From: Anaeramoeba flamelloides
Lineage: Eukaryota > Metamonada > Anaeramoebidae
Reading direction: 5' to 3'
Length of the DNA stretch: 64,000 nucleotides
Assembly (NCBI GenBank): GCA_027625915.1
Contig: JANTQA010000008.1
Coordinates: forward strand, 11,533,001 to 11,597,000
The notes under the pieces are model-generated. The model ran no database searches. It saw only the letters and a program-made list of their open reading frames with translations, and was not told where the DNA came from. The translations under genes were made by a program, and so were the position numbers. Of this stretch, positions 22,395 through 34,003 are shown one piece after another. Numbering within the stretch: position 1 is the first letter of the stretch; each line of letters starts with the position of its first letter.

Positions 22395-22830
22395 TACCAG
22401 TTGATAGTATCGTTAGGTTTTCCCGAATTTTAATAATTGAGTAAAATTTATCATTTGAGAACGTAACAGAAAACCTCAAGAAAGCACCGATATCTTCTTT
22501 TTAATTTTCGATATAAAAAGAAAACACAAGAAATTTTTCTCAATTCATTTAAATTATGGAAAAGATAGTCTAGTCACAGCAGTTGGTAGCACTTCCAAGA
22601 TTGTTTCTTTTATTTTCTAGAATTAAAAAAAAAAAAACACTTTTAAATTTTCCAGAATTTACAACAATGGGGGTAAATCTTTCGTTTTACTTTATTCCTT
22701 TGAATTCTAGAAAACACTGTCGGTTTTTTTACTTTAATTCTTGAATAAATGGAAAATTTCAAAAATTTGATTTTAATTTCTGAAATTAAAAAAAACCTTG
22801 GCACTTGTAGGAACTCTGTGAAACTTGAAA
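22395..22830. repeat. Repeat family A, copy A5 (degenerate)
   Basis: Has the typical A modules: GTTAGGTTTTCCCGAATTTT near 22413, a TTCCAGAATTTACAACA/TTGAATTCTAGAAAA hairpin at ~22650-22715, and a poly-T hairpin with GGAAAATTTC/GATTTTAATTTCTGAAAT (22718-22795). The outer ends are not clear. Confidence 0.55.
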
Positions 22831-25599
22831 ATGCTCTATTACCTTTGTGAAAAAAATAAATAAAGTAAGAAAAACTATGTTCTCAAGACTATTTTGTGAC
22901 CCTTTTTAGAAAAGAGATCGGATTAAGTTTTGAGAAACCAAATGGTAATACGGTTAATTGTAAATTAAAAAGATCAAAAGTTTCATTCAGCTTTCCACAA
23001 AATAATCCCATTCCAAGAATGATAACAAATCATCAAAAGTCCCCAATTCTAAAGGTAAATTTCTAATTTGTACTTGTTTTGTGTATTAAAAAATTGAACT
23101 TTTACATGATTATGAGTTTGTTAAATAACCCCTTGTTCACGTTATTTTTATGTTTTTGAAAATTATATATATTGTTTTTGGAAATAACTGTTGTTTTTTT
23201 TTTAATTTTTCAATAAAATTTGTTTTTGGTTTTTATAATGAGTTTAACAAATAATACAGTTCAGAAATACTATACTTTTTAATCAAACAATATGTAGAAT
23301 AGATCATATATTCAAAGTTTTTTTCTACAAATATAAAGTCTAATCTCCTGATAAAAGAGATCGAATTCAACCAAATTTAAACAAAACAACACCAAAATGC
23401 ACAATAACCAACTCTTTCAATTTGAATAAATACAAAAAAAAAACAATAAAAAGAAGCACCTGAAAAACTTTTTTGCTTATATCTCAACATATTAAAAAAA
23501 TGAGATAAACATTTTTCAAAGTTTTTGAAAAACAAATGAAAACCAAAAATTACATTTCATTTTCCTTTTTCCTTTAGATCAATCGTCCACAAATCATATC
23601 TTGTAATTGGTTGATTTTTTTTTATTTGGTTCTTTTTTTGCCTATATAGGAAGAGATAAGAATCCTAAATGAAAGAAATATTTTGTGTTGAATCAAAAGT
23701 TAATTAGCCAATATATTTTTTCTGATTAAATGTCGATAAGAACATTGCCAATGACCCAATTATTTGATAATCAATATTTTTCAACCATTTACATAATGAG
23801 AGCAGGTTAAATCTCTTAAAAGATCAATTCTCATTGATTATAACAAGATCTGTCGATTTTTCAATCAAAATTATAGAGATAATATTTTTGAAAACTTTGA
23901 ATAAAAATTTCTTTTATTACTTCAGCGAGTGACAGTAATATCTTCAAGATAAGACTTTCTTGTTAAAATTAAACATAATCTTGAAAAGTTTTAATTATTT
24001 CAACAACAATTAAATGAACAAAACAATTCCTAAAATTTTCTTAAGGGACTAGTAAACTAAAAAAAATCTTAAGTAATTTTACTAACAAATTAAAAAAAAT
24101 TTTACCGTATCTTGAAATTGAAAAACTAAGGAAAAATCTGATTACTTCAAGACCAAACTTACTTTTAATGCTATTTTCAGAAATGAATTATTGTTTTTAA
24201 AAGACTGATCCATTTTTCACATTTTTGAAAAGTTCAAAATTCAACATATTTCCAAATTATTTTTAAAAAAAATATTTTCTTTGAAACAAGATTGGAATCT
24301 TATTGCTTGTAAAGGAAATGTACAAAAATACACTTTAAAAATGAAACCACTAAGTTCTAAAATAACTAAGTTTAAAAAATCTACTTAATCTCAAAAAAAA
24401 TACAATAATTATTTTAAACTTGTAAAAAATATAATTTTTTGATTCAAAGAACAGACCAAATCTATTTTTTCTAGGGATTAAATGAAAAAATCTGAGAAAA
24501 AGAACCAAAGAATCGAATTAAAAATTCTCCCGAAATACTTTTTTAAAACCTGGAAAATTCAACATATAATCTAAAGAAATACCTTTTAAGTTTGATTATT
24601 TATAATCAATAATTATAAACCCAATCTTAATTATTTTAGTAAGTCATTAACAACCCAATGATTAAATTTATCAAATAGGTTTTATATTTATTTCTCAATT
24701 TTTTCAAGATTTTGCAACAAATAAAACAATTCAAATGCATATTTCTAATAATAAAAAAAAATAATAGATATTATCAAATACCTGATTTTAATACAACAGT
24801 TCCTTGTTTATACTCTAGATATTCGAAAAAGTATATTGACAAGTCTTTTAAATTTCAAGAAATTGATTAAATATTTGAGAATACAATAAATGTTCAAATT
24901 TTTAAGATCTTCAAGGATACAATATTTGATTTATTTTTCAGGTATTTTTAAAATAATATTAAAGAAACAACGTTACTTGTTCATAAAGACTCTCAGAAAT
25001 TACTAAAAGTGATATTTATTCAAAAATAAATTTTTTTGGAAATTTCTATTTTTCTCATTTGATCCAAAAATCCAAACAAAAAAGGATCAGGTGATCTTTT
25101 GACTGAAAATTCCATTGGAAAAATGAAATCTTTTAAAAATGATTATTCATTTCTCTAAAGTTGACAAACGAAGTTTCTTATTGGTCGTAATTGTATCCTT
25201 ATGTAAATAATTACTCTATCACCTTTGGGAAAAAAAATAAATAAGAGTTACTAGTCCCTTAACAACAGTTATAATTAGAAAAAAAAAAATATTGAAGTCA
25301 ACACGGGTTATTGAAACACCTGAAAGGTCTAAAATGGTATCCTGTTCTACTTCCCATTAAATCGAAATTTTATTTTCATCCGATCATTTCCCATGAGTCA
25401 GTTAAATTAGTTCACGTCTCCTTTATTTTCTTAAAAGCAAATTTAAGAAAAATTATCCGTTAAAATAAAAAAAGTCTAAAATTACTTATTCAAACAATTT
25501 TTATCAACAAACTCAACGAACTCAAGAAAAGAGGCCATTAAAAGAGAAAACTAATGAAAAAATTCATTTTTCTCAAAATTCCAAAAAAAGTTTTTTCAA
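22831..25599. other. Intergenic upstream of the orphan gene, no gene seen
   Basis: Nearly 2.8 kb of AT-rich sequence without a usable frame. I see neither a repeat shared with other parts of the window nor an RNA gene. Confidence 0.5.
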
Positions 25600-26172
25600 A
25601 TGCCATCTACAGATATTTTTCATATTGAAATCCAAAAAGTTGAAGGAAAGACTGTTACAGCACACGTGAAGGTAATTTACCAAAACCAAGTAATCCCTGT
25701 GAAGCCCAATTTTGCCTTTCAGATACTCCTTGAGCTGTTTCAAAAATGCAGCAAAGGATACATCTGGAATTCTTTTGGGGAGAATTATGAATTCGACTCA
25801 AACGAAGGCAAAAAAATGGCCGAAACTCATCCAATGAAGGAAACATATGAAAGAATGAATGGCTTTATATACGGCCGAAGGATTAACATCACAAAAGAAG
25901 AATATCAATTAATAAAATCTGGACAATCAAACGAACGAATATCAACCTATGGATTTTCAGAAAGTCAATATTACAAGATGTCACCATCCAACGAACAGTC
26001 CTACATTGACGAAGCTCAAGAATTGATTGAAAGTGTGACTCTCGAGAATGCAAGCTGGACAAAATCAGGATATCCCGAAGGAGATCTCGTGCTCACTGTT
26101 AGTGACTCTAACTTACTACACCACGTACGAACTGGAAGTAGCTGGCCATCAACCATCTATGACATGAACTAA
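25600..26172 (+). CDS. Orphan protein, 190 aa, unrecognised
   Basis: A complete frame from ATG to TAA with clearly richer base composition than its flanks, so it is very likely a real gene. I do not recognise the family. The N-terminus (FHIEIQKVEGKTVTAHVKVIY, about 7-27, written in two halves FHIEIQKVEG and KTVTAHVKVIY) looks like alternating beta strands. Around 35-55 is a Trp/Tyr-containing helix-like part (FQILLELFQK, YIWNSF). The C-terminus ends with WTKSGYPEGDLVLTVSD and GSSWPSTIYDMN, again strand-like and rich in Trp/Tyr. There is no signal peptide, membrane segment or low-complexity tail, which is unusual here. Absence of introns and of low complexity could reflect transfer from bacteria, but that is only a guess. 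Confidence 0.75.
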   Translation: MPSTDIFHIEIQKVEGKTVTAHVKVIYQNQVIPVKPNFAFQILLELFQKCSKGYIWNSFGENYEFDSNEGKKMAETHPMKETYERMNGFIYGRRINITKEEYQLIKSGQSNERISTYGFSESQYYKMSPSNEQSYIDEAQELIESVTLENASWTKSGYPEGDLVLTVSDSNLLHHVRTGSSWPSTIYDMN

Positions 26173-26851
26173 AGAAAGAAAAATGAAAGCACATATCACA
26201 TAGTACACAGCACATAGCACAAACAAAAATCAAGAATTAATTAAAGAAATTTTTTTTTAGATCCCTATGTTTGAAATTTAAATGGGAAAAAATTTTCGCT
26301 GTTTTTCCTTTTTTTTCAACCCTTCAATATCTCTTCCTTTCATTTAGGATTCTTAGTTCACCCAAAAAATAACCAGTGTAGAATAAAAAATAACAAATAA
26401 ATAGAGATCAAACAAATTTCAATCTATTTCTTTGAAAATTATATTGAAAAAGACTAAAAAAAGGAAAAGGAAAAGGAAAATCATCTTAAATTTATCCCCT
26501 TTATTTTTAAACAAAGAATAAACAACAAAATAAAAGATCTGGTGAAAATCAGCATTTATTTTTTAACAATGCTACTTTTTATTAAATGATTTTTTTTTTT
26601 TTTTGAAAAGATAAAATAATCAAAAAGTTTGGTTGCCTGAAGAAAAATAATAAAAGATTTGCTTTTTATAAATTCAACCGAGTTTTCTACTATGCTTGAC
26701 AAAATATCCCCCATAATACTTACTTTGTAGTGACAAAAGAATCAGTTATTATAGATTACCCCTCAATTATAAATATTCAGAGAAATCTCAGGGAGCGCGC
26801 ATTAAGTTAGATTTCATGATAATTTTGCAAAAGACTTAAAAGAATATTAGA
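26173..26851. other. Intergenic downstream of the orphan gene
   Basis: Starts with a short CACATAG/CACAGCACATAGCAC imperfect repeat (26190-26222), then AT-rich sequence. No gene. Confidence 0.5.
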
Positions 26852-27455
26852 TTATTGTGAATAAGGTGGGGGAATAAGATGGGCTCTAAGCCAAGACTTA
26901 AGGTCAACAATTTCCACACCTAACACAGGAAAACCCATTTTCCCATTCCAGATTCTAATTATTGAAGGAATAGCAAAACTGAATTTATAATTTTCACTTT
27001 TTGTTACCAAACCCAAAGAAGACCTGAAAAAAACAATTTTTTTTTTTTTTATTTAAGGGAGCAGTTATTAACCCCTTTTGTGTACCCAAATTCCTAAATT
27101 TTTATTAAGGAATATTATTAAAGACTCAAAAATAAGTTTATTATCCACTTAGGCTAATAAACTTGATGAATCTTTTTTTTATATTCAAAATAAAAATATT
27201 ATTATTTTTTAATATATAAGATAGATTAATTTGTTTTAATTCAGATATCCAGATATTACGATTATTTTCATAGTATGAGCAATTTCATAGAAAATGGTCC
27301 AAATCTTCAATGATATCTAAATTATTTATTTTTTTACATATCTCACAATATTTTGATTTATTTTTATTCATAACATAAGAATACCTGTTTAAATAATTTG
27401 GAAAATTTCCAAGTTTGAAAATTGAAGTTGAACCCTTCCATTCTAAATATCTTTT
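26852..27455 (-). pseudogene. LINE-like (non-LTR retrotransposon) 3'-end relic
   Basis: Read on the minus strand. Piece one (27150-27455) contains NYLNRYSYVMNK, then CEIC, then HFL and NCSYYENNR, which resembles the CX2C...HX4-5C knuckle at the C-terminus of many LINE reverse transcriptases. It contains an in-frame stop. Piece two (26852-27023) opens after TTTTTTTCAG and reads FAIPSIIRIWNGK ... LKSWLRAHLIPPP, resembling the F-P-x-I-x-x-W-N ... L-x-x-L-R-x-x-L tail common in LINE proteins, and then stops. No polymerase core is seen. At 27457 repeat A4 begins, so the A element may have cut the LINE. The identification rests on motifs alone. Confidence 0.45.
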
Positions 27456-27456
27456 G

Positions 27457-28130
27457 TCGTTAGGTTTTCTTTGGTTTTCCTATTATTTATAAAATCAATA
27501 GATTTTAATTAGGTTTTTTTGAGTTTTCTATTTATTTGTAAAGTGTTCTAGGTTTTTTTGAAGTTTTCTATTTTATTTCGAAAATCTATTGATTTTCCAA
27601 ATAAACAGAAAACTCAAAAAAAAAAAAACGAAGGAAAATCTACTGATTTTGCAAATAAACAAAAAACTCAAGAAAAACTAACGAAAAGTGTACTCGGTTT
27701 TCCAGAATTTAAAAAAACAGAGTAAAATCATGGATTTTACTCCATTCTTTTGAATTCTGGAAAACCTAACGGAAAATAAAAAAAAAAATATTTTTTTACA
27801 ATTGAAAAGAACAATTAATTGTTTAATAGTAAAAATAATTGATTTTCTATTTGAAAGATACTCATTAGATTTAAAATACTTTTAAAATTTAATAAAATAA
27901 CCTCTTATCTTTGAAGCAAAAAATATATTCAAATTTTTTACTATCAAATTTGAAAAAAATATTAATAGAACGTGAATTTGGATTTTCCAACTTAAATTGT
28001 AAAAGATCGTTAAAAATATCTATTGATCAAAGATACTTTATTAACCAATAGTGTTTATTCTAATTGAAGTTATTAAAAAGTGTATAATTTTCAAATATTT
28101 AATTTTTTTTTGAAAAGATTTTTTCATCAG
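27457..28130 (+). repeat. Repeat family A, copy A4
   Basis: Has all A modules: GTTAGGTTTTCTTTGG, long arms with TTTGTAAAGTGTTCTAGG, AAATAAACAGAAAACTC, and the hairpin GGTTTTCCAGAATTTAAA/GAATTCTGGAAAACCTAACGG (27690-27770). The right part with TTATTAACCAATAGTGTTTA (28040) matches A1 and A2. Confidence 0.7.
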
Positions 28131-28163
28131 AGTCTAAGGTAAAAAAATAAATACCTAAAAGTT

Positions 28164-28293
28164 ACTAGACCTTGAACTTTCTATAGGTTTAATGGCTTAG
28201 AAGTGAAACAAAATTATCTTGGATTGAGTGTAAAGACTTTTTATTTTAATTTTTAATGAATCAATGCTCTGTATATTGAGCTATTCTGTTATT
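28164..28293 (-). other. Possible tRNA-derived (SINE-like) sequence
   Basis: On the minus strand TAGCTCAATATACAGAGC has the shape of a tRNA D arm (GCTC/GAGC stem) and an A box. About 95 nt further on, AAGTTCAAGGTCTAG resembles a B box. The spacing is too long for a normal tRNA unless an intron is present, and no acceptor stem closes. It shares GCTCAA and ACAGA elements with the tRNA-like segment at 7678-7731. Weak. Confidence 0.2.
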
Positions 28294-28299
28294 TTAAAA

Positions 28300-28767
28300 A
28301 TAAATGGGATTATATTTATACTTCTTTTTCCTCTTTTTCTTTCATAAACAAATTTCAAAAAAAAATAGATTAAAATTTACAATCTCTTTTAATTTATTTG
28401 GCACTGTTTTTTTGGTATATTTGAGTGAAAATGGAATCTCAAAGAAATGTGAAATCAGAATTGAAATGAGATAATAAGAATAAATTATAACCCATTTAAA
28501 TTTCAAATATCAGATCGAGTTACTAATACCAAAAATTTCAAGATCTTGAATTTTGATCTTTACATTAAATACAAAATTAGAAATAATTCTCAAAAAAACA
28601 AAAAGTATTTTGAATTTTTAAAAAATACAAGCAATTTTTATGAAATTATTTTTCTTCACAAGACAAGAATCCCACAATCATTATAAACACTTTCAAGACT
28701 TTTTCTAACTTTCAGGCTGACAGATTTCAGTTTTTGTATTCTTTCATATTTTTTCAAATTTCAAATA
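28300..28767. other. Intergenic, no gene seen
   Basis: AT-rich, no ORF. Confidence 0.5.
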
Positions 28768-29269
28768 AAGCAGTGAAAAAAATAGGGGAAATGAAAAAAA
28801 TCCCTGACAAGTTTTTTAATTGTTTATATTAGTCAAATGTTTGTCTAATTTCATTTATTTACAATCAACTTACTTTTTTTAATAATCGAACTTTTTCAAT
28901 TATAACTCACCCACTTATTAGAATGATGATTAATGAAATCACACTTGTTCAAAACACCATTCAATCAATCAAAAAACAAGAATAAAAATTATCATTTTCC
29001 AAACTCTAGTCGGCCTCAATAAAACTCGATTATTATTCAAAAAAAGTTGATCAACATAGACTATCAAATAATTAGTCAAGTATTCTAGAGACACCTTACT
29101 TTAATGAACTTTAGGTAGGTTTATTACTAATCTCAGAAAAAAATTAGTTATTTATAATAAGGATTTGATTGAAAATAAATGAAATTACACATACAATTTT
29201 CCTAATATTCAAAATTAAAAATCTTTTACAGTATTTTTTTCATGTACGGTATTATTTTCCCGACGACAC
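28768..29269. repeat. Repeat family C, copy C2
   Basis: Left end AAGCAGTGAAAAAAATAG, then GACAAGTTTTTTAATTG. Internal blocks TTACAATCAACTTACTTT, CACCATTCAATCAATC and TTTAGGTAGGTTTATTAC match C1 and C3. The right end TTTTCCCGACGACACTT is diverged. No ORF. Confidence 0.7.
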
Positions 29270-29666
29270 TTTATAAAATATTATAATCCAAAAAAATGGG
29301 TAAAAAAAAATAATTAACAAAAGATAACATTTTGAAATTTAATTGAAATTTTTGAAAGTTATCCAAAAGAATAATATTTGGTTAACTTTCAAAGACCTCA
29401 AACCCTTTTTATGAAAATCAAAAAGTCACAATTTATACAAATTGTAAGTTTTTAAAAGTTTTTCTAATTCAAACTTTTAAATTGAAAATGATTTTACTGG
29501 ATTTTGATCTTTAACTTTCAATCAAAATTTGGAACAATTACAAAAAAGCAAAGTGTTGTTAAGTGTTAAAAAGTTAACTCCAAATTGTATGTTTTACTTG
29601 TCTTGAAAATGGAGAAAAAACTTTCATTTTTCATTTTTTTTACCAAATTATTCTACATCCGAAAAA
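29270..29666. other. Upstream flank of the C2-domain gene
   Basis: AT-rich, no gene. A TATTTTAATT-type AT-rich promoter cannot be told apart from the background here. Confidence 0.4.
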
Positions 29667-30639
29667 ATGTCTGATTATGGAAAACTCTCAATAAAAATAG
29701 TTTCTTTAAATGAGTTTAAAGGTTTGTTTTATTTTTGAACAAAACACTATTTAACGTCCAGTGTTGAACAAATTGCGATCCGACATTTACAAAACAAAAC
29801 TTTTTTTTTCTTTTGTTTTTTTTCTCTCTTAAATTTTTCATTCCTCAAAACCGAATTTAAAAGTCAGCCTTAAATACTTTGTTGAAGTAACGTTAGAGGG
29901 TGTTGTTAAAAGAAGTAAAAAAAAAAATTCAAGCTCACCTGTAAGATCTTTCCCAAAATTAAACTTTCATCTTAAAAAAACAAAAAAAGAAACAACAAAA
30001 GAAAAGAAAAACAAGAAAAGAAAAGAAAAGAAAAGAAGCCCAAATATAAAAATAATTCTAAAATTAAAAGAACCCGTCCACTAACACTCACTTTTTCTCT
30101 TTTCATTTTCATTTTCCTTTTCTCTCGCTTAAAAAACAATTTTTTCCAACCAAAAACCTCAAAAGGTTTGGAACGAAGAGAAAATATTTGTTGTGACCGA
30201 TCCCAATGGGAAATGTAAAATAGAAGTGAAGGCCAATGAAGTTATAGGCACTCACTGGATCGAATTGAATGATCTTCCATCTGGAGAGGCAACCGATTTG
30301 TTTATACCAATCATTAAAAACGGGATCACGAAAGGCTCATTATATATTCAAATTTTTTATTCAACACACCAAGTAATGGGACACAAAACTGCAAACATTA
30401 CAAAAAAGACACTCGAGGCAATGTCAACAAGTGAAAATGTCCCAAAGGAGTACCGCTTGATCGGTTTAAAGCAATTAAGGCAAGCAAGGCCTTCAAGAAA
30501 AGAAATGATTGAAGAAACCATTTTAGAAGAATTGTCAATCCTTGACGATGTTAGAGAGGGTTATACCAACCAAGACGAAATCGAAAAACTTAAAGAGACC
30601 TTAACAAAACATTTAAATACCATTCGTGGCGAGAATTAA
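29667..30639 (+). CDS. C2-domain protein, three exons
   Basis: Exons 29667-29721, 29864-29940 and 30166-30639 join to 201 aa; all three exon ends are in phase. Exon 1 starts with ATG and reads MSDYGKLSIKIVSLNEFK, the first C2 strand. Exon 2 adds KYFVEVTLEG and SSSP. Exon 3 opens VWNEEKIFVV, continues IGTHWIELNDLPSG and ends the domain with KGSLYIQIFYS. This is the classic C2 order (P-V-W-N-E-x-F-x-V then I-G ... L ... G-x-L-x-V). C2 domains bind membrane lipids, often with calcium, but the loop expected after strand 1 is very short and the Asp residues that hold calcium are not evident, so calcium binding is doubtful. A ~75-aa charged tail (EEL, KETLTKHL) looks helical. Introns are 142 and 225 nt; the second holds a GAAAA-rich purine run and a CT-rich tract before AAAAG. 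Confidence 0.8.
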
Positions 30640-31267
30640 TTCTTTCCCACACCCTGGTTGTCTTGAAATTGTTATTTTTCTTTTTTATTTTTTTTCTTTG
30701 TGAAAACATACAAAAAAGTGAAAAAAAAGATCATTTTTTTTTTGTTTTTTTGTCATTTCTCTTTGGGAATTCTAATATCAATATATCTTTAATTTTTCTT
30801 TTTTAGTTTTTGTTTTTTCTTTTTCTTTTTTCTTTTTTTTTTCCATTATTTTTACAGAATTGTTTCTTTATAGGAAATATTTTCGAACCTAATATAACAA
30901 CTTTGAATTTTTAATTAATTTTATTTCAACAAATTATAAAATGAATATAAAAATTGTCTACTGAGAATTGGTTCCTTAAAAATATCGTGTTATTAAGAAA
31001 ATAGGATTATAATTAATTGAAACTGTAATCATTCTTCTTTTTATTGAAAAATTTTAATCATTATAAATTGTTAATTCAATACACCACTTGGAATGAAGCG
31101 GCTTGAGTATAAAATTCAAAATTAATAAATTCGTGATATGAATGTCTATTTTCAATATAATATTTTTGATTTTAGAAAAAACAAATTTCTTTTGGATTTT
31201 ATATCTATTAAAAAAAAAGTTTTAAATCAAAATTTAAATGTGATGTAGAAGTTAGAATGGGTAGAAA
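30640..31267. other. 3' flank of the C2 gene
   Basis: T-rich tract follows the stop. No gene. Confidence 0.5.
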
Positions 31268-31382
31268 AGTACCTTTTTTTAAAAATACTACTCACTTTAT
31301 ATAAATCTACTTTTTGAAAAAGTTTTAATTCTGATAATCTCAACAAAAAAAAAGTATTTACTTTTTTAAAAACGGTTTTAAA
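31268..31382. repeat. Repeat family J, copy 2
   Basis: See J copy 1 at 19170-19290. Same orientation and block order, ~80% similar by eye. Confidence 0.5.
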
Positions 31383-32823
31383 AAATATCCTGTTTGATAT
31401 TATTTTTATGATGATAGTGAGCTATTTCCAAAAACAAAACATGTTAATTTATTTTAACATTTCTTTATTCACTTAATTCTAATATTATTATTTAAATCCC
31501 CAAATCATTAATAACCTAAGCAAAAATAATTTCTTACTATTTCATAATAATTCAATTTGTTTTTTTGTCCAGTATTTCTTTAAAAAAAGAAAGGAAATTC
31601 TCAAATCATAATTTTAGATGATATTTTTAGAAAAATTAAATGTGTGATTATTATTTTATTTTGGATCCTAAAAAAATATTTACCTTAAAGGTTTAATAAT
31701 AATTAAATTTCAAATAGAATTGAAAAGTATATAACTGTATTTAATTGTTTAAAGAACCATTTGTACCCTCTCCATATTTCGATTCTTTATTAGAATTGGT
31801 GATACATTGTTTCCACCAAAATAAATGAAACTTTTTTTTTTATTTTTTGGAAATATTTCAAATGAACATATTTTGAAATAAATATTTTTGTTAATTCACC
31901 CAGTATTAATATTAAGATTAATTTGATATTGTAAATTACCAAATAACTTCACTAAAAATAATTATTTTTCATGAAATGTAAAAAAAAATCCCAACTTTTT
32001 TCGAAATACTTTATAAATGTTAAAAGAGTAAACACTAAAAGCTGTCCACACCCAGAAAAAAAACATGATTTAGAAAATTTCATATTTGACTATAAAAAAT
32101 AGGAAAACAACCAGATAACAGTGGAAATAATTCGACAAAAAAAAAATCAAAAATTTCGATTTCAACATCATTGCCGAGATCGATGAAATACAGAGGAAAA
32201 TAAAGACAAATCATATATATATATATATATATATGATTTTATTATAGAATACATTGTAACCAAGAGGAATCAAGGGGGTAATAAAGAAAAAATATCTCAA
32301 GTATAAATGATTCTGCATTCATCATAATAATACAAATCCAACCTTAAATTCATTTCGATCCAATAAATTTTGGTTTTTTCCTATCATTCATTGTTAAATT
32401 TTTTTTTTATTATTATTATTTCTTCACGTTACTCTTCTTCTATTCTTTTAATAAACTCTTCATTTCATCTTAGAAAACAAAATTAGGTTCTAAATATTTC
32501 CAATAACTTTGTTTTATCCACTCTTTGTTTGGAATTAACGAATTTAGTCACCTCGCCATTCTCTCTTTCCCCGATAAAGTGTTGTTTCAACTATACTGAA
32601 CCCTTAATAACAAATGATACTCATTTTTATGAGATATTCTTTACAAGAGAAAATTGGAGAATTATTGTTTTTTTTTTCGTTTTAAAAAATCAATTTTTTT
32701 CTACGTAGCATAAAAAAAAAAACGAATCTTGAATCTTACAAGTAACTGACAAATTTATTTAATTTTTAAAAAATTTTTTTGGGGGCTTATTCCAGTGTTA
32801 TATTTTCACAATCATTTTTCGGA
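31383..32823. other. Intergenic with two coding-like snippets
   Basis: Plus strand 31746-31828 reads EPFVPSPYFDSLLELVIH, and minus strand ~32480-32585 reads HFIGERENGEVTKFVNSK. Both are too short to name. They may be relics or isolated exons. A (TA)n tract lies near 32214-32234. Confidence 0.3.
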
Positions 32824-33375
32824 ATACAACTCCTGAAGAATGAAAAAAAAAAAAAAAAACATCTTGTGCTAGGTGTGACGGCTTGTTATTTTGGTTCTTA
32901 AAAGATCGATCTTTAACTTCTATTTAATTTTAATTTTAGTTAAAAAATGTAAATTTTTCTTTTTTTTCCTTATCCTAAACCCAAATTGAAGAGCAAAAAG
33001 ACTAATAGATTGAAAGGTCTTTAATAAAATTTTTTTTTTTGTCTATTCAATTAAAAATTTCCTTTAACTCAATAACCTATAAAAAAATACAGAATTTTTT
33101 TTAAAAAAAGCACCAAATAAAACAAAAGCAGAAATTAAAATGTTGATTGAACAACCCAAAAATTACATTTTTTTATAACTATCCTACCAACCTATTAACC
33201 TTTTCGCTCTTCAATTTTGTTTTTGGATAAGGAAAAAAAAGAAAAATTTACATTTTTTAACAAACATTATAATTATTACCAAGTTGAAGATCGATCAGTC
33301 AAGAACCAGAATAACAAGCCGTCACATCTAACACAAGATATTTTTTTTTCATTCCTCAGGGATTGTCAACCTTAA
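32824..33375. repeat. Repeat family E, copy E1 (~550 bp)
   Basis: Long inverted ends: the left has CATCTTGTGCTAGGTGTGAC then GGCTTGTTATTTTGGTTCTT, and the right is its complement ending CAGGGATTGTCAACCTTAA. Inner blocks also invert (CCTTATCC ... GGATAAGG). The right end shows CCTTAA, so a TTAA flank as in E2. No ORF. Confidence 0.75.
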
Positions 33376-33410
33376 TTGAACCAACTAAAATTTTTAATGA
33401 TAAAATTTCC

Positions 33411-33490
33411 CGGTATTTGAATAATAAATGTCCAAAAATTATCACTTCATTTTAATTTTCCGATTTTTCTTTTATAAATTGGAGTTTTCT
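33411..33490. repeat. Repeat family G, copy G1 (one arm only)
   Basis: CCGGTATTTGAATAATAAA, then ATCACTTCATTTTAATTTTCC, cf. G2 at 46372. The opposite arm is not seen. Confidence 0.4.
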
Positions 33491-33853
33491 CTAAGAAATA
33501 GAACTAAATTTGTGAGCTCTCTATTGATTTTCTTGTGCCCTTTTTTATGAGAATAATGTGCTGTGCATTGGGCAAATTAAGAATCCTACATGAAAGGGAA
33601 GGTAGGATTTCAGAATTGAAAAAAAGATAATCAAGATGAAAATTTTATCCCATTTAAATTTCAAATAGTGGCTATTTTAAAGAATTTATTCTGTTGGTTA
33701 TCTCAAAATCAAAAATATCTGAAACTATTATTGTGAAATCATTATTGATAAGTTTTATTAAAAATAATCATTCTTTTTCAATAGAAAGAAACAAAACATA
33801 TTCTTAAAACAATAGATTTATTCCTCAAAATATCTCTAATTTTAAAAAGCTTT
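33491..33853. other. 3' flank of the histone-fold gene
   Basis: AT-rich. No gene. Confidence 0.5.
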
Positions 33854-33971
33854 TTAATTTTTTTCTTCTTGAATATTTTTTTCATTTTCACTCATTTCCT
33901 CATCTTCCTCCTGTTTTTCTTCTTCCTCTTTTTCTTCTTCCTCTTTTTCTTCTTCCTCTTCCTCTTCTTCT

Positions 33972-34003
<32 letters not shown>

